DNA from: Actinomycetota bacterium | GTDB taxonomy: Bacteria > Actinomycetota > Acidimicrobiia > Actinomarinales > Actinomarinaceae | NCBI GenBank assembly: GCA_014384285.1 | Contig: JACNGE010000006.1 | Span: 62,001-126,000 of the forward strand | DNA length: 64,000 nt | Direction of reading: 5' to 3' | Shown here: positions 19,901 to 29,475 of the stretch, piece after piece | Layout: each line of letters opens with the position of its first letter | How positions within the stretch are numbered: position 1 is the stretch's first letter | The notes under the pieces: generated by a model | The model's input: only the letters and a program-made list of their open reading frames with translations | Told to the model about the DNA's origin: nothing | Database searches by the model: none | Translations under genes and position numbers: made by a program

Positions 19901-20059
19901 GCTTCCAGTAGGGAACGGCGGACCATCATAGAATCTGAATATCTTCTGATCTTTTCTTTTAAGCATTGAATTGTCAAAAGCATTTATTTTATCCCAATAT
20001 GTTGAAATATCTTGCTCTTGTGAAGCGAGATTAATATTATTATTGATTCTTTTGAACAT
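16928..20059 (-). CDS. ileS: Isoleucyl-tRNA synthetase
   Basis: PPFPTGSPHYGN (HIGH), DVHGLPIE, GRKMSKSLKNYPDP (KMSKS). Confidence 0.97.
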   Translation of the reverse strand: MFKRINNNINLASQEQDISTYWDKINAFDNSMLKRKDQKIFRFYDGPPFPTGSPHYGNLLAGVIKDIVPRYWTMRGYYVERRFGWDVHGLPIEMEVQKQLGLDDPQQINEFGIGKFNEACRSQVQTNTENWERVTRKIGRWVDFENDYKTMDIDFMESVWWVFKNLWENDLIYKDYKVLPYSWSAATPLSNFEANMDYRDVEDPSIFFTLKARNDYNEIKKNDNFLVWTTTPWCIPGNLAIAVGKDINYIRIRIDKEYYWIAEELVDELGDYEFTEVGKSLGSELIGGEYIPAYSEFEDEYSNGAFRIIHSDDTNTLAGSGLVSQAPAYGESDFYALKNAGIEVIVDPVTLSGKFDNSVLGIEGMNVKEADKIIMNQLKDRGSLFSQKTEMHSYPFCWRTGTPLIYKAIPTWFVRVEKIRERMVELNKETHWVPGFIGEKRFSNWLENARDWAISRNRYWGSCIPVWINIEDPSDQICIGSIEELEELSGVKVDDLHKHYLDDVVIEVNGNKYTRTSEVLDCWFESGSMPYGQQHYPFENKENFLDGFPADFIAEGLDQTRGWFYTLTILSVALFDSVAFKNCITTGMILAEDGRKMSKSLKNYPDPEELLNSYGGDSLRAYLINSPVVRGEPLKFSEEGVQLVTRNVILPLWNSYTFFSNYANADQITMDELSKADPVEERSLMDQWIISTLQSLIKTVNEKMENYYLYEVVPPLINFIDELTNWYVRSNRKRFWKEKGVDDKDKINAFKTLHEVLLEFSKTMAPVLPFICEEIYQGLVEEENTSIHYENYPVANENLINKDLENEILIAKNIIKASRNIRLKVEIPNKQPLNNLSIITADVELQRQIRNVEQLILNELNVKKIIFEENVSEWIKYDCKPNYQVLGPKLGKKINELKKELNTKSQDDVTDLIEKGFFLFHGEKISVDDLDLQLVAVNEIDNQDIVGDYLISLNTNVDNELLEERLSREVVSLVQKKRKDSGYDITDRISTIVYSRDKLLLSAIQKHKKYIMNETLSLDFKAIDEPGSESLLDYSLTIELSKS

Positions 20060-20182
20060 ATCTTTAAAATTTTAAAGCTTTTTAGAATAAATATACGTGA
20101 TATAAAGAATATTTAAATAATAATAAAATACTTACCTTTTTGTAGAAATTTACTAAGCTATTTAAATTAATAGGAATAAAAA

Positions 20183-20560
20183 ATGGCAAGAAAATTATCA
20201 CAAAATACAGTTAATAAATTTAAGAAAAAACTTGAGTTAGAACGTGAGAATCTATCAGGCTTACTTGAAAGACATCAAGAAGAACGTCAAAAAGTAAGAC
20301 TATCAGAGGGATCAGCCGAGAGAAGTCCTGACCCATCAGAAGCTGATGGTGGTTCTATGGCCTTTGAGTTAGAAAAAGAATTAACTCTAGATGAAAACAC
20401 CAAGTACTTATTAAATCAGGTTGAGCATGCTTTATTTTTAATCAAAAAGAAAAAATATGGTATTTGTGAAAATTGTGGTGAATCAATTCCAGTTGCAAGG
20501 CTTGAAGCTTTGCCGTACTCAGCAACTTGTAAAGATTGCGCTCTCTTAATTGACTCTTAA
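20183..20560 (+). CDS. TraR/DksA C4-type zinc finger protein
   Basis: CENCGESIPVARLEALPYSATCKDC. Confidence 0.92.
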   Translation: MARKLSQNTVNKFKKKLELERENLSGLLERHQEERQKVRLSEGSAERSPDPSEADGGSMAFELEKELTLDENTKYLLNQVEHALFLIKKKKYGICENCGESIPVARLEALPYSATCKDCALLIDS

Positions 20561-21008
20561 TAAATATTTATATCCAGTTTTTATAGCAACTTTCTTAGCT
20601 GTAATTGATAATTTGGTTAAGTACTTTATTAGGAACAATAATATTCAAGAATTTGTTGTCGTAGAAAACTTCCTGACAATTGACTTAACCTACAATACAG
20701 GAATAGCTTTTGGTTTTTTAAGTGACTACACAAATACAACATATTTAATATCGCTTTTAGTTTTAGGTTGGCTAATTTATCAAATTAATGATATTGAAAA
20801 AAATTCCATCGAGTTTTACTCTTTCATTTTAATTTTAGGTGGTGCACTTGGAAATCTTTCTGAAAGAGGTTGGAGTTTATTAACAGGTGATGGGGGAAAG
20901 GTAACTGACTTTATAGAGCTTTTGTTTATACCTAGTTTTAATATTGCTGACTCACTGATAACTATTGGCATTGTATCCTTACTACTCATGGAGTTCAAAA
21001 ATCGATAA
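20550..21008 (+). CDS. lspA: Lipoprotein signal peptidase LspA
   Basis: TYNTGIAFG, GGALGNLSERG, VTDFIELLFIPSFNIADSLITIG. Confidence 0.92.
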   Translation: MTLNKYLYPVFIATFLAVIDNLVKYFIRNNNIQEFVVVENFLTIDLTYNTGIAFGFLSDYTNTTYLISLLVLGWLIYQINDIEKNSIEFYSFILILGGALGNLSERGWSLLTGDGGKVTDFIELLFIPSFNIADSLITIGIVSLLLMEFKNR

Positions 21009-21675
21009 TATAGAAATCGTTCATAAAAATGAAAATTTTATTATTTTCAACAAACCAAATGGCTTACTTACTCACCCTACTGCTAACTCAGAAGAGTCTA
21101 CATTAAGAGACTACCTAGTCGAGCTTTATCCAGATGTCCTTACTTGGGGAGAACCCAAAAGAGAAGGTATTGTCCACAGACTGGACAAAGTCACGTCCGG
21201 TCTTCTACTCTGCCCACTAAAAGAGGAAATTTTTAAAATCTTTAAAGAGAAATTTAAAACTAGAGAAATTAAAAAGATTTATACAGCGTTAGTTCAGGGA
21301 ACTTTACCATTTGATTCTGGTTTAATACAAGTTCCACTCAGCAGATCAAAACAAAACAGAAGTAAAAGGGCTGTTGATAGAACTGGTCGAGAATCTATAA
21401 CAAAATATGAAATAATTGACTATTCAGTCGATTTAAACATTTCAAAATTAGAGTTGGAGCTCGTGACCGGTAGAAATCATCAAATTAGAGCACATATGGA
21501 ATATATGAAGACACCAGTTCTAAATGACGAACTTTATGGATCATCTAAAAATAATGATATTCCTCATAATGCCATAGCTCTTCATTCTACTTTTTTACAA
21601 TTCGAGTTTGAAAATGAAATCTTTGCATTTAGCACCGAACCACCATCATTTTTTAATCAAGTCTTAGATGTGTAA
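20965..21675 (+). CDS. RluA/RluD-family pseudouridine synthase
   Basis: IIFNKPNGLLTHPT, GIVHRLDKVTSGLL, LVTGRNHQIRAHM; start uncertain. Confidence 0.93.
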   Translation: MALYPYYSWSSKIDNIEIVHKNENFIIFNKPNGLLTHPTANSEESTLRDYLVELYPDVLTWGEPKREGIVHRLDKVTSGLLLCPLKEEIFKIFKEKFKTREIKKIYTALVQGTLPFDSGLIQVPLSRSKQNRSKRAVDRTGRESITKYEIIDYSVDLNISKLELELVTGRNHQIRAHMEYMKTPVLNDELYGSSKNNDIPHNAIALHSTFLQFEFENEIFAFSTEPPSFFNQVLDV

Positions 21676-21704
21676 TTTTTGAAAAATACTTTTATTATGT
21701 TTTT

Positions 21705-24700
21705 ATGAGTAAATCTTTTGTACACCTACATGCCCATACAGAGTATTCAATGCTTGATGGTGCTGCTAAAATTCAAACTTATATAAATCGCGTAAAGGAA
21801 CTTGGCCAACCTGGAGCTGCAATTACTGATCATGGAAACCTTTACGGAGCGTTAGAGTTTTATAATCTTGCAATTAAAAATGGTGTAAATCCAATTATTG
21901 GATATGAAGCATACGTCACCACTGGATCTAGGTTTGATCGTCCTGATAGAGATAAGAATAAAAGATATCACTTAACACTATTAGCTGAAAATACAGAAGG
22001 ATATTGGAATTTAGTCAAGCTCGCCAGTAAAGCTTATACAGAGGGTTACTATTACAAACCAAGACTAGATTATGAATTGATGAGGGAGCATTCAAAAGGA
22101 ATAATGGCATTATCAGGCTGTTTAGGTGGTGAAATAGCCCAACTTTTAGCACCAGATGGCTCTACTGAAGAAGGAAATTCACAAGGACAAAGAAGCTATG
22201 AAAATGCTCTCAATAAAGCTGCCTTGTATCAAGAAATTTTTGGGGATAAAAACTTTTTTATTGAGTTACACAACCATGGTATAAAACAACAGGAATTAAT
22301 ACTTCCTGACCTACTTAAAATATCCAAGGAATTATCAGCCCCTTTAATAGCTACAAATGATTCGCACTATGTACATCCCGATGATTCATCTGCCCACGAT
22401 GCATTATTATGTGTGCAGACTAATGCAACAATTGATGATGAATCAAGGTTTAAGTTTCAAGGGAACGGTTATTATGTAAAGTCTTCTGAAGAGATGAGAG
22501 AGCTATTTCCTCACGATGTGTACCCAGATGCATGTGACAATACAGTAAAAATTGCTGACAGGGTGGAATATAAATTTAAAACTGGTCAGTACTATTTACC
22601 TGCTTTTCCAGTTAATATTCCAAAACTAACAGCAGAAGAATATCTTAAAAAATTGGTATACGAAGGTGCAGAGTCAGTATATAAAGAATTAACAGATGAA
22701 ATAACAGAAAGAATTGAATATGAACTCGAAGTTATAAATACAATGGGGTTTGCCTCCTATTTCTTAATAGTTGGAGATTTAATTAGTTACGCGAAAAAAA
22801 ATAAAATTAGAACTGGTGCTGGAAGAGGGTCTGCCGCAGGTTCTATAGTTTCATACTGTTTAGGGATAACTGGCATTGAGCCTCTAAAGTATGGATTACT
22901 TTTTGAAAGGTTCTTAAATAAAGGACGTAAAGAACTTCCCGATATAGATATGGATTTTGACGAGAGGTATAGAAATGATGTTATAGATTACGTTGTAGAT
23001 AAGTATGGAGAAGATAAAGTAGCGCATATTGTGACCTTCGCAACTATAAAAGCTAAACAGGCAATCAGAGATGCTTCTAGAGTTCTCGGACTTCCATTTT
23101 CAGCTGGAGATAAAGTAGCAAAGCTTATGCCACCCATGATATTAGGAAATACAGCAACTCTCTCAGAATGCCTTGCTTTAGATGAAGAAAACGAGAGCGG
23201 ATATAGTAAAGAATTTTACTCTGCATCTGCAGAGTTGCGAAATCTATATAAAAATGACGAAGAAGTTAAAAAAATAATCGATATCGCGCTTGGTCTTGAA
23301 GGTTTGAAGCGTCAAGACGGTATTCATGCGGCTGCAGTTGTTATTTCACCAGAAGTAATTACAAACTTTCTCCCTGTGCAAAAAAAGGGAAAGGATGCTG
23401 AACTAGTAACTCAGTACGAAATGCATACTGTTGAGCAGTTAGGCTTATTAAAGATGGATTTTTTAGGACTTAGGAATCTATCGATAATTGATAGAACAAT
23501 TGAGTTAATAAATAATACGTCGTTCAATATTGATGAAGTCGCTCTTAATGATCAGAAAACATTTGAATTATTTTCTTCAGGCAAAATGACCGGAGTCTTT
23601 CAGCTAGAAAGCAGAGTTGCACAAGCTACAGCCAGAAACTTAAAACCTAAGAGATTTGAGGATATAGTTGCATTAGTTGCTCTAATCCGTCCGGGCCCCC
23701 TTGGAGCAAATATGCATATTGAATTCGCAGAAAGAGCAAATGGTAAAAAACAGATTGAATTCCTACATGAAGATTTAAAAGAAATTTTGGAAGAAACTTA
23801 CGGTGTAATTCTTTATCAAGAACAGGTGATGCAAATAGCTCAAAGAATATCAGGATTTCAGCTAGATGAAGCTGATGATCTTAGAAAAGCTATGGGTAAA
23901 AAAATTCCAAAGGTCATGGAGAAACAAAGAAAGAAATTTACCAGTGGTGCATTAGAAAATGGATATTCAGAACAATTTTCTATTGAGTTATTTGACCAGA
24001 TTGCTTTTTTTGCTGGATACGGATTCAACAAAAGCCACTCTGTCCCGTATGCTTTACTTGCTTACCAAACAGCCTACTTGAAGGCAAATTATCCAGCTGA
24101 ATATCTGTCTGCATGTCTTACAGCTGTCAAAAGAGATAAGGAAAGAACAGCTATTTTTCTAGCAGAAGCTAGAGAATTAGGTGTTAATGTAAAAACTCCT
24201 GATATCAATTTGAGTATCGAAGATTTCTCAGTAGCAAATGGAGAAATACTATTCGGCCTTTCTGCTATCCGAAATGTCGGAGACATTACTGCAGAAAAAA
24301 TAGTCCATGAGCGAAAAAATGGTAACTACGAAACTGTTCAAGATTTTCTTGCTCGTACAGACTCTAGATCACTTAACAAAAGGGGTGTAGAAGCCATGAT
24401 ACAAGGTGGAGCTTTTGATCAGTTTGGTTTCCCTAGAAGGGGATTGTTTGAATCAATTACTGACCTTATCGAAGATGCAAAAGAGCTGAAGAAAGAAAAA
24501 AATACATCGCAGACCTCTTTATTTGAATTCGACGATCAAACTTCAGATTTAACTTCTGTAAAAAATATTGAGTGGGAGAAAAAAGAGTTTCTAGATAGAG
24601 AAAGAGAAATGCTTGGTTTTTTTGTAAGTGAGGACCCACTCGAAGGATATGGTGAAATTTTTAGATCAGAATCTACGCATTCAGTTATTGAATTAATTGA

Positions 24701-25199
24701 TTTAGAAGAAGATGAAGAAGTAAATGTAGCAATTACAGGTTTAGTTTCGAATGTACAAAAACGTGTATCTCGAAGAGGAAATGCTTGGATTCAATTCGAC
24801 TTACAGGAATCGACCGGCTCGGTTGGCGTTCTTGTATTTAACAAGCTAGTTGATGTATATAATACCCAACTGGATGGAGAACTTTATTTAAAAGTATCCG
24901 GAACCTATGTAGGCGGAGTTGAAAACACTATACGTGCTAGAGACTTTGAACTTATTGAGCCTTCTAAACTTTTAACCGATTTAGACACAACACCTTTAAA
25001 AATCTCGGTACAAGAAGAAATAATGGATAAAAACAACTTAATTTTATTAAAAGAGTTACTTGAAAAACATCCAGGGCGTTCAAAAGTGGAACTAGAAGTT
25101 AATAATGATACTGGTGTGAAACTTTTAGAACTAAAAAATATAAAAGTTAAAAAAACTACAGAACTTAGAAATGAAATTAACACATTACTAGCAAACTAA
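21705..25199 (+). CDS. dnaE: DNA polymerase III alpha subunit
   Basis: PHP domain FVHLHAHTEYSMLDGAA; GRGSAAGSIVSY; PDIDMDFDERYR; HSVPYALLAYQTAYLKANYPAEY. Confidence 0.97.
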   Translation: MSKSFVHLHAHTEYSMLDGAAKIQTYINRVKELGQPGAAITDHGNLYGALEFYNLAIKNGVNPIIGYEAYVTTGSRFDRPDRDKNKRYHLTLLAENTEGYWNLVKLASKAYTEGYYYKPRLDYELMREHSKGIMALSGCLGGEIAQLLAPDGSTEEGNSQGQRSYENALNKAALYQEIFGDKNFFIELHNHGIKQQELILPDLLKISKELSAPLIATNDSHYVHPDDSSAHDALLCVQTNATIDDESRFKFQGNGYYVKSSEEMRELFPHDVYPDACDNTVKIADRVEYKFKTGQYYLPAFPVNIPKLTAEEYLKKLVYEGAESVYKELTDEITERIEYELEVINTMGFASYFLIVGDLISYAKKNKIRTGAGRGSAAGSIVSYCLGITGIEPLKYGLLFERFLNKGRKELPDIDMDFDERYRNDVIDYVVDKYGEDKVAHIVTFATIKAKQAIRDASRVLGLPFSAGDKVAKLMPPMILGNTATLSECLALDEENESGYSKEFYSASAELRNLYKNDEEVKKIIDIALGLEGLKRQDGIHAAAVVISPEVITNFLPVQKKGKDAELVTQYEMHTVEQLGLLKMDFLGLRNLSIIDRTIELINNTSFNIDEVALNDQKTFELFSSGKMTGVFQLESRVAQATARNLKPKRFEDIVALVALIRPGPLGANMHIEFAERANGKKQIEFLHEDLKEILEETYGVILYQEQVMQIAQRISGFQLDEADDLRKAMGKKIPKVMEKQRKKFTSGALENGYSEQFSIELFDQIAFFAGYGFNKSHSVPYALLAYQTAYLKANYPAEYLSACLTAVKRDKERTAIFLAEARELGVNVKTPDINLSIEDFSVANGEILFGLSAIRNVGDITAEKIVHERKNGNYETVQDFLARTDSRSLNKRGVEAMIQGGAFDQFGFPRRGLFESITDLIEDAKELKKEKNTSQTSLFEFDDQTSDLTSVKNIEWEKKEFLDREREMLGFFVSEDPLEGYGEIFRSESTHSVIELIDLEEDEEVNVAITGLVSNVQKRVSRRGNAWIQFDLQESTGSVGVLVFNKLVDVYNTQLDGELYLKVSGTYVGGVENTIRARDFELIEPSKLLTDLDTTPLKISVQEEIMDKNNLILLKELLEKHPGRSKVELEVNNDTGVKLLELKNIKVKKTTELRNEINTLLAN

Positions 25200-25212
25200 T
25201 TATCATTAAATC

Positions 25213-25422
25213 ATGACATTTAGTATTGAAGAATTTCAAAAACGTTTTAAGGAAAGAGCTGATGCAGTCAAAAACCGTCCAATGCCTCCTATTGGAGGAG
25301 ATGAAAGATTAGCATTTATAAACCAGGCTGAAAAAGATTATCAAGACTATATGATAATTTCAGATTCAGAGTTTGAAGTTACAGAAGAATATCTTATTTT
25401 TAAATATAAATTAGATTCTTAA
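25213..25422 (+). CDS. Hypothetical protein (69 aa)
   Basis: ORF with ATG, immediately downstream of dnaE; stop overlaps convergent thyX stop. Confidence 0.6.
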   Translation: MTFSIEEFQKRFKERADAVKNRPMPPIGGDERLAFINQAEKDYQDYMIISDSEFEVTEEYLIFKYKLDS

Positions 25423-26081
25423 TTAAGGTTTTTTCCCATTGGAAAAATAATATTTATGACCTCAGCACAGGCTATGGCAATTTCCATGTGTTCCTTTTGA
25501 GTACCATTTGCTGCCCTCAGTTGGATGTAATGTATCCAGCTTCTAAGAGTACCATTCATATAAAGCCTGCTAACAGTATTCCCCTCAGGCAAAACAGATC
25601 TAGCTTGTTCTTTTGCTATTCCCGATTCAATTGCCCAGTTGTATGCTTTTTTTGACACTTCAATAACTTCTTCTTGAAGTGTGTTCCACTTTTCGATAAT
25701 TTCAACATCTTCAGTTTCAACCGAGTTTTGACGATTTTTTTTATCTTGTAAACGAGCTTCACGGATTTGAAATTCCAAGTCTTTGACTGGGTTTGCATAT
25801 CTCTGGCTAAATTCTTGAAAACTGAAAGACCTGTGTCGCAGAATCTGTCTAGCGATATCTCTTGTTGTTTCTATCTCTAAACATGCACTTACCATTTCAA
25901 GAGGAGACCAGTGAGCATTTTTAATCAAATAGTTAATAAGCATTTCACTAGTTTCTGTATTAAGTTGGTTAGAGGGGTTAGACACTCTTGCACAGAAAGC
26001 AACTAATTCTTGAGCATCAACAATTCCTTCTGAATAGAATTCATCTGTTGGTTTAGAATAACTTATTAATTTAACTTTCAT
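25419..26081 (-). CDS. thyX: FAD-dependent thymidylate synthase ThyX
   Basis: RHRSFSFQEFSQRYANP (ThyX motif), HWSPLEMVSACLEIE, NGTLRSWIHYIQLRA. Confidence 0.96.
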   Translation of the reverse strand: MKVKLISYSKPTDEFYSEGIVDAQELVAFCARVSNPSNQLNTETSEMLINYLIKNAHWSPLEMVSACLEIETTRDIARQILRHRSFSFQEFSQRYANPVKDLEFQIREARLQDKKNRQNSVETEDVEIIEKWNTLQEEVIEVSKKAYNWAIESGIAKEQARSVLPEGNTVSRLYMNGTLRSWIHYIQLRAANGTQKEHMEIAIACAEVINIIFPMGKNLN

Positions 26082-26110
26082 TTATGTAACTATATTAAAA
26101 TAAAAAAAGT

Positions 26111-26374
26111 ATGTTTTTATTACGAACAATAGTTTTTTTAATACTTTTTTCATTGATTCTGATACTTGCATATCCACTTCTAATTGTTTACGACATTGCG
26201 ACTGGAGGAGATGGATTTGGGTTATGTTCTAATCTTTCAACATGTGTTATTCCAATCACTGAAGGCCCACGATTATTAGTTTTTCTGATTAGTATATTTT
26301 TCTTTTTAGTATTTTTACTAAGACTGATAATGAAATTTATGAATTCTCTTCAATCCAAAAATTCTATTCTTTAA
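26111..26374 (+). CDS. Small two-TM membrane protein of unknown function
   Basis: Two hydrophobic segments flanking a loop with two Cys (GFGLCSNLSTCVIP). Confidence 0.6.
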   Translation: MFLLRTIVFLILFSLILILAYPLLIVYDIATGGDGFGLCSNLSTCVIPITEGPRLLVFLISIFFFLVFLLRLIMKFMNSLQSKNSIL

Positions 26375-27191
26375 CTACAAGATAAATAGATAGTAATACG
26401 AGAAGGACTCCAGCCCAGTTGAGGGTTGACAGTACTTCACCTGCATACGATATTCCTATTATTAAAGCAAAAATAGCTTCAAGACTTAACAATAAAGCTG
26501 CTGTTGAAGCATTTATCATTTTTTGTCCAAACAGCTGCAAATAAAAAGCTGCAAAATTAACTATGAATCCTAAAAATAATATTGGAAGAATAAATTCAAA
26601 TTTAAAATTAAATTCGCTAAATGTTACAAAAGGAAGACATAGTATTGCACCAACAAGTGACTGAATAAACATTAACTGAGAAATATTTTGATTCTTAATA
26701 TACCTCTCAACCATAACTATATGAAGAGCATATCCAGTCGCACAGATTAATGTGAAAAGGTTTCCAAACAACTGTTCGCTGCTATTACTAGCAATCAAAA
26801 AAATGCCTAAAAACCCAGTTAATGAAAATAGATAACTCTTTTTTGTTATTTCAGTTTGATTTATTAATTTAGAAAATATTGGTGTTAACACAATATAAAA
26901 ACCCGTAACTACTCCAGAGTTAATTGTTGAAGTTGTTACTAATCCTTGTGTTTGGGTTACATATCCAATCCACAGAAAAAAACCCATGAGCACACCTGGT
27001 TTCCAGCTAGCTTTTTTTGGTATTCCACCAGTGAAAAGAAATAATATAGCTGCTAGTCCATACCTCATGAATACAATGTTTAGAGGCGAGAAATCATTCA
27101 GTAAATCTTTGACAACAACAAACGTAGAACCAAAAAATAATGCCGATAACATCAATGAAGATATTGCCAATGTTTTTTTATTTTTAATCAT
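26364..27191 (-). CDS. EamA/DMT-superfamily transporter
   Basis: About 10 TM; FFGSTFVVVKDLL, FMRYGLAAILF, LLLSLEAIFALIIGISYAGEVLS. Confidence 0.9.
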   Translation of the reverse strand: MIKNKKTLAISSLMLSALFFGSTFVVVKDLLNDFSPLNIVFMRYGLAAILFLFTGGIPKKASWKPGVLMGFFLWIGYVTQTQGLVTTSTINSGVVTGFYIVLTPIFSKLINQTEITKKSYLFSLTGFLGIFLIASNSSEQLFGNLFTLICATGYALHIVMVERYIKNQNISQLMFIQSLVGAILCLPFVTFSEFNFKFEFILPILFLGFIVNFAAFYLQLFGQKMINASTAALLLSLEAIFALIIGISYAGEVLSTLNWAGVLLVLLSIYLVVKE

Positions 27192-27231
27192 GTAATTTAA
27201 TGAAGATTAATATACAGTTTAAGATAAATAT

Positions 27232-27879
27232 ATGAGCAATGAAATAAAAAAACTTGCTGCTAAATTTCAAAAATATCTTCGTGAAGAATATTCGGATATA
27301 AAAACAATACTGAAATTTAGATCACAATTTCAATTACTGGTGTCAATTGTGCTCTCAGCCCAAACTACAGATGAGAATGTAAATAAAGCAACTAAGGGAT
27401 TGTTTAAGGAGTACCCAAATGCAAAGTTACTTTCAGAAGCTAATTTGAAGGATATTGAGCGATTAGTTTTCTCAACAGGATTTTATAAAGTTAAATCAAA
27501 AAACATTCATTCTCTTTCAAAAGATTTAGTAAATAAATATAATTCAAGAATCCCTAAAACCATCGAGGAGCTTATTAAACTACCAGGGGTTGGCAGAAAA
27601 ACTGCTTCTGTCTTCTTAGCTGAAACATTCGACCAGCCAACTATTGCAGTTGATACTCATGTTTTAAGAGTTTCACACCGTTTGGGTTTTAGCACTAAAA
27701 GACATGATCCGATTCAAACAGAGAAAGAACTTAAATTACTTTTTCCTAAAACTTTCTGGAGATACCTATCAATGAGTTTTGTTCAGTTTGGAAGAGATAT
27801 ATGCAATGCTAAAAAACCTCTATGCAATGTATGTCAATTTAACAATTCATGCAAGTATTATCTTTCTGTTAATACCTAA
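27232..27879 (+). CDS. nth: Endonuclease III
   Basis: LVSIVLSAQTTDENVNKA, LIKLPGVGRKTASVFL (HhH), VDTHVLRVSHRLG, C-x6-C-x2-C-x5-C FeS motif. Confidence 0.95.
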   Translation: MSNEIKKLAAKFQKYLREEYSDIKTILKFRSQFQLLVSIVLSAQTTDENVNKATKGLFKEYPNAKLLSEANLKDIERLVFSTGFYKVKSKNIHSLSKDLVNKYNSRIPKTIEELIKLPGVGRKTASVFLAETFDQPTIAVDTHVLRVSHRLGFSTKRHDPIQTEKELKLLFPKTFWRYLSMSFVQFGRDICNAKKPLCNVCQFNNSCKYYLSVNT

Positions 27880-27898
27880 CTGTATATATATTTAACAT

Positions 27899-28606
27899 AT
27901 GGAAGTTAATATTTTTCTAGCGTTTCTATTCGGAGCACTATCTTTTTTTTCACCATGCGTTTTACCTCTAGTACCAGGGTATTTAACTATATTCTCTGGA
28001 ACTGATAATTCTATACAAAGCAGGTTAAGAGGATCAATTGAATTTTGTCTAGGGTTCTCTATTGTTTTTATTTCCCTGGCCGCAATAGCATCATCTGTAG
28101 GCTCCTTTTTTACTAGAAACTCATCTACTTTAGGTATGGTAAGTGGTTTAATTATTATATTTTTTGGGACATTACTGCTATTTCCATCATTGAATATGAA
28201 GTATTTTTATTCTTCAAATTATGTTAATTTAAAAAAATATTCAACTTTTAAAAATTTTATACTGGGTTTAACTTTTGCATTTGGATTTACACCATGTATT
28301 GGACCTGTTTTAGGAGCATTGTTAACCCTTACATCCAATGCTGATACTTTAAATCGAGGAATTGGATTACTAGTTAGTTTTTCTATGGGACTATCGATAC
28401 CTTTTATTACTATTTCCATTTTATCTGGAAAGCTAAATCTCAGGAGTAGAGTCTTCGTCGTATTCCAGAAATATTCTTCAAAATTTTCAGGTATAGTTTT
28501 GATCTCAATCGGGATATTAATATTTACAGATAGAATGTATGTGTTAGCGTCATTTTTTCAAGATTTACTAATCGTATTGAATCTTGACTGGTTAAGTACA
28601 ATTTAA
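27899..28606 (+). CDS. CcdA/DsbD-type transmembrane thiol transporter
   Basis: FFSPCVLPLVPGYL and FTPCIGPVLGALL. Confidence 0.92.
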   Translation: MEVNIFLAFLFGALSFFSPCVLPLVPGYLTIFSGTDNSIQSRLRGSIEFCLGFSIVFISLAAIASSVGSFFTRNSSTLGMVSGLIIIFFGTLLLFPSLNMKYFYSSNYVNLKKYSTFKNFILGLTFAFGFTPCIGPVLGALLTLTSNADTLNRGIGLLVSFSMGLSIPFITISILSGKLNLRSRVFVVFQKYSSKFSGIVLISIGILIFTDRMYVLASFFQDLLIVLNLDWLSTI

Positions 28607-28608
28607 GT

Positions 28609-29172
28609 ATGAATATTATAAAAACTTCTCATTCATTAAAAATTGATGGTGAAGAAGCAGTGAAATTTATCGAATCCTTAATATCAATTGACCCTGTAAA
28701 TGAAAAATATAAAACATCTTTTTTACTAAAACCAGATGGCAAAATAGCACACTGGTTTGTTATCTTGAGAGAAGATAGTAAATTATTTATTTATCAATCC
28801 CTAGAAGAGCTAACCAACATTAAAAAATCTCTTGAATTTTATAAAATAAGAACCGACTGTTCATTAGAAATTGTTGAAGATGAAACAAAATTAAACTTAA
28901 AAGTAGAAGAAGACACTTTTACATTCTCTAAGACAGATAATCATGGAAATTATACACCTTGGAGAGAGATGTCTATTATTTTAGAGCTTCCATTGCCCGA
29001 AATTATTTCTGAAGGACTTCTTCCCAATGAGACTAAGTGGTTAGACGTTACTGTTGATTTCAACAAAGGATGTTTCCTTGGACAAGAACAAGCTTCTCGA
29101 GTTAAGTTTAGAGGAAGACCAAGACGGCAACTCAAATCTATAGACGGTTCACAACAGTTTATAAGAATTTAA
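28609..29172 (+). CDS. YgfZ/GcvT-like folate-binding protein
   Basis: DFNKGCFLGQEQASRVKFRG (KGCxxGQE signature). Confidence 0.85.
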   Translation: MNIIKTSHSLKIDGEEAVKFIESLISIDPVNEKYKTSFLLKPDGKIAHWFVILREDSKLFIYQSLEELTNIKKSLEFYKIRTDCSLEIVEDETKLNLKVEEDTFTFSKTDNHGNYTPWREMSIILELPLPEIISEGLLPNETKWLDVTVDFNKGCFLGQEQASRVKFRGRPRRQLKSIDGSQQFIRI

Positions 29173-29475
29173 ATGCAAAGATGTGACTACTGTGGGAGAT
29201 CTGTTTATAAGAATGTATCAGGAACATATGTTTTATGTTCAAGTAAATGTAAGAAAAAACATAAAAATAGAATCTATATGTCTGATTTAGAACAAAAAAT
29301 ACTTTCACTTATGGCAGATGGAATTACTGTAACTGAGATTGATTTAATTGTTGAGGATGATAAATTTGATATAGTTTCAGCTGTTAGAAGACTAGTTTAT
29401 TTTGACAAAATCCTTTTTAAAAAAACTAGAACAGAAATTAATTTATTAACAAGAATTTTTACAAAGAGAAAATAG
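29173..29475 (+). CDS. Hypothetical zinc-ribbon protein with C-terminal helical domain
   Basis: RCDYCGRSV...YVLCSSKCKKKH (two CxxC-type pairs) at N-terminus. Confidence 0.6.
   Translation: MQRCDYCGRSVYKNVSGTYVLCSSKCKKKHKNRIYMSDLEQKILSLMADGITVTEIDLIVEDDKFDIVSAVRRLVYFDKILFKKTRTEINLLTRIFTKRK

Noticed and set aside
20060-20182. Possible T-box leader for ileS, as known in some Actinobacteria
   Set aside because: The 123-bp ileS/traR divergent gap is AT-rich and I see no T-box core (TGGNACCGCG-like) or long stem I on the minus strand.
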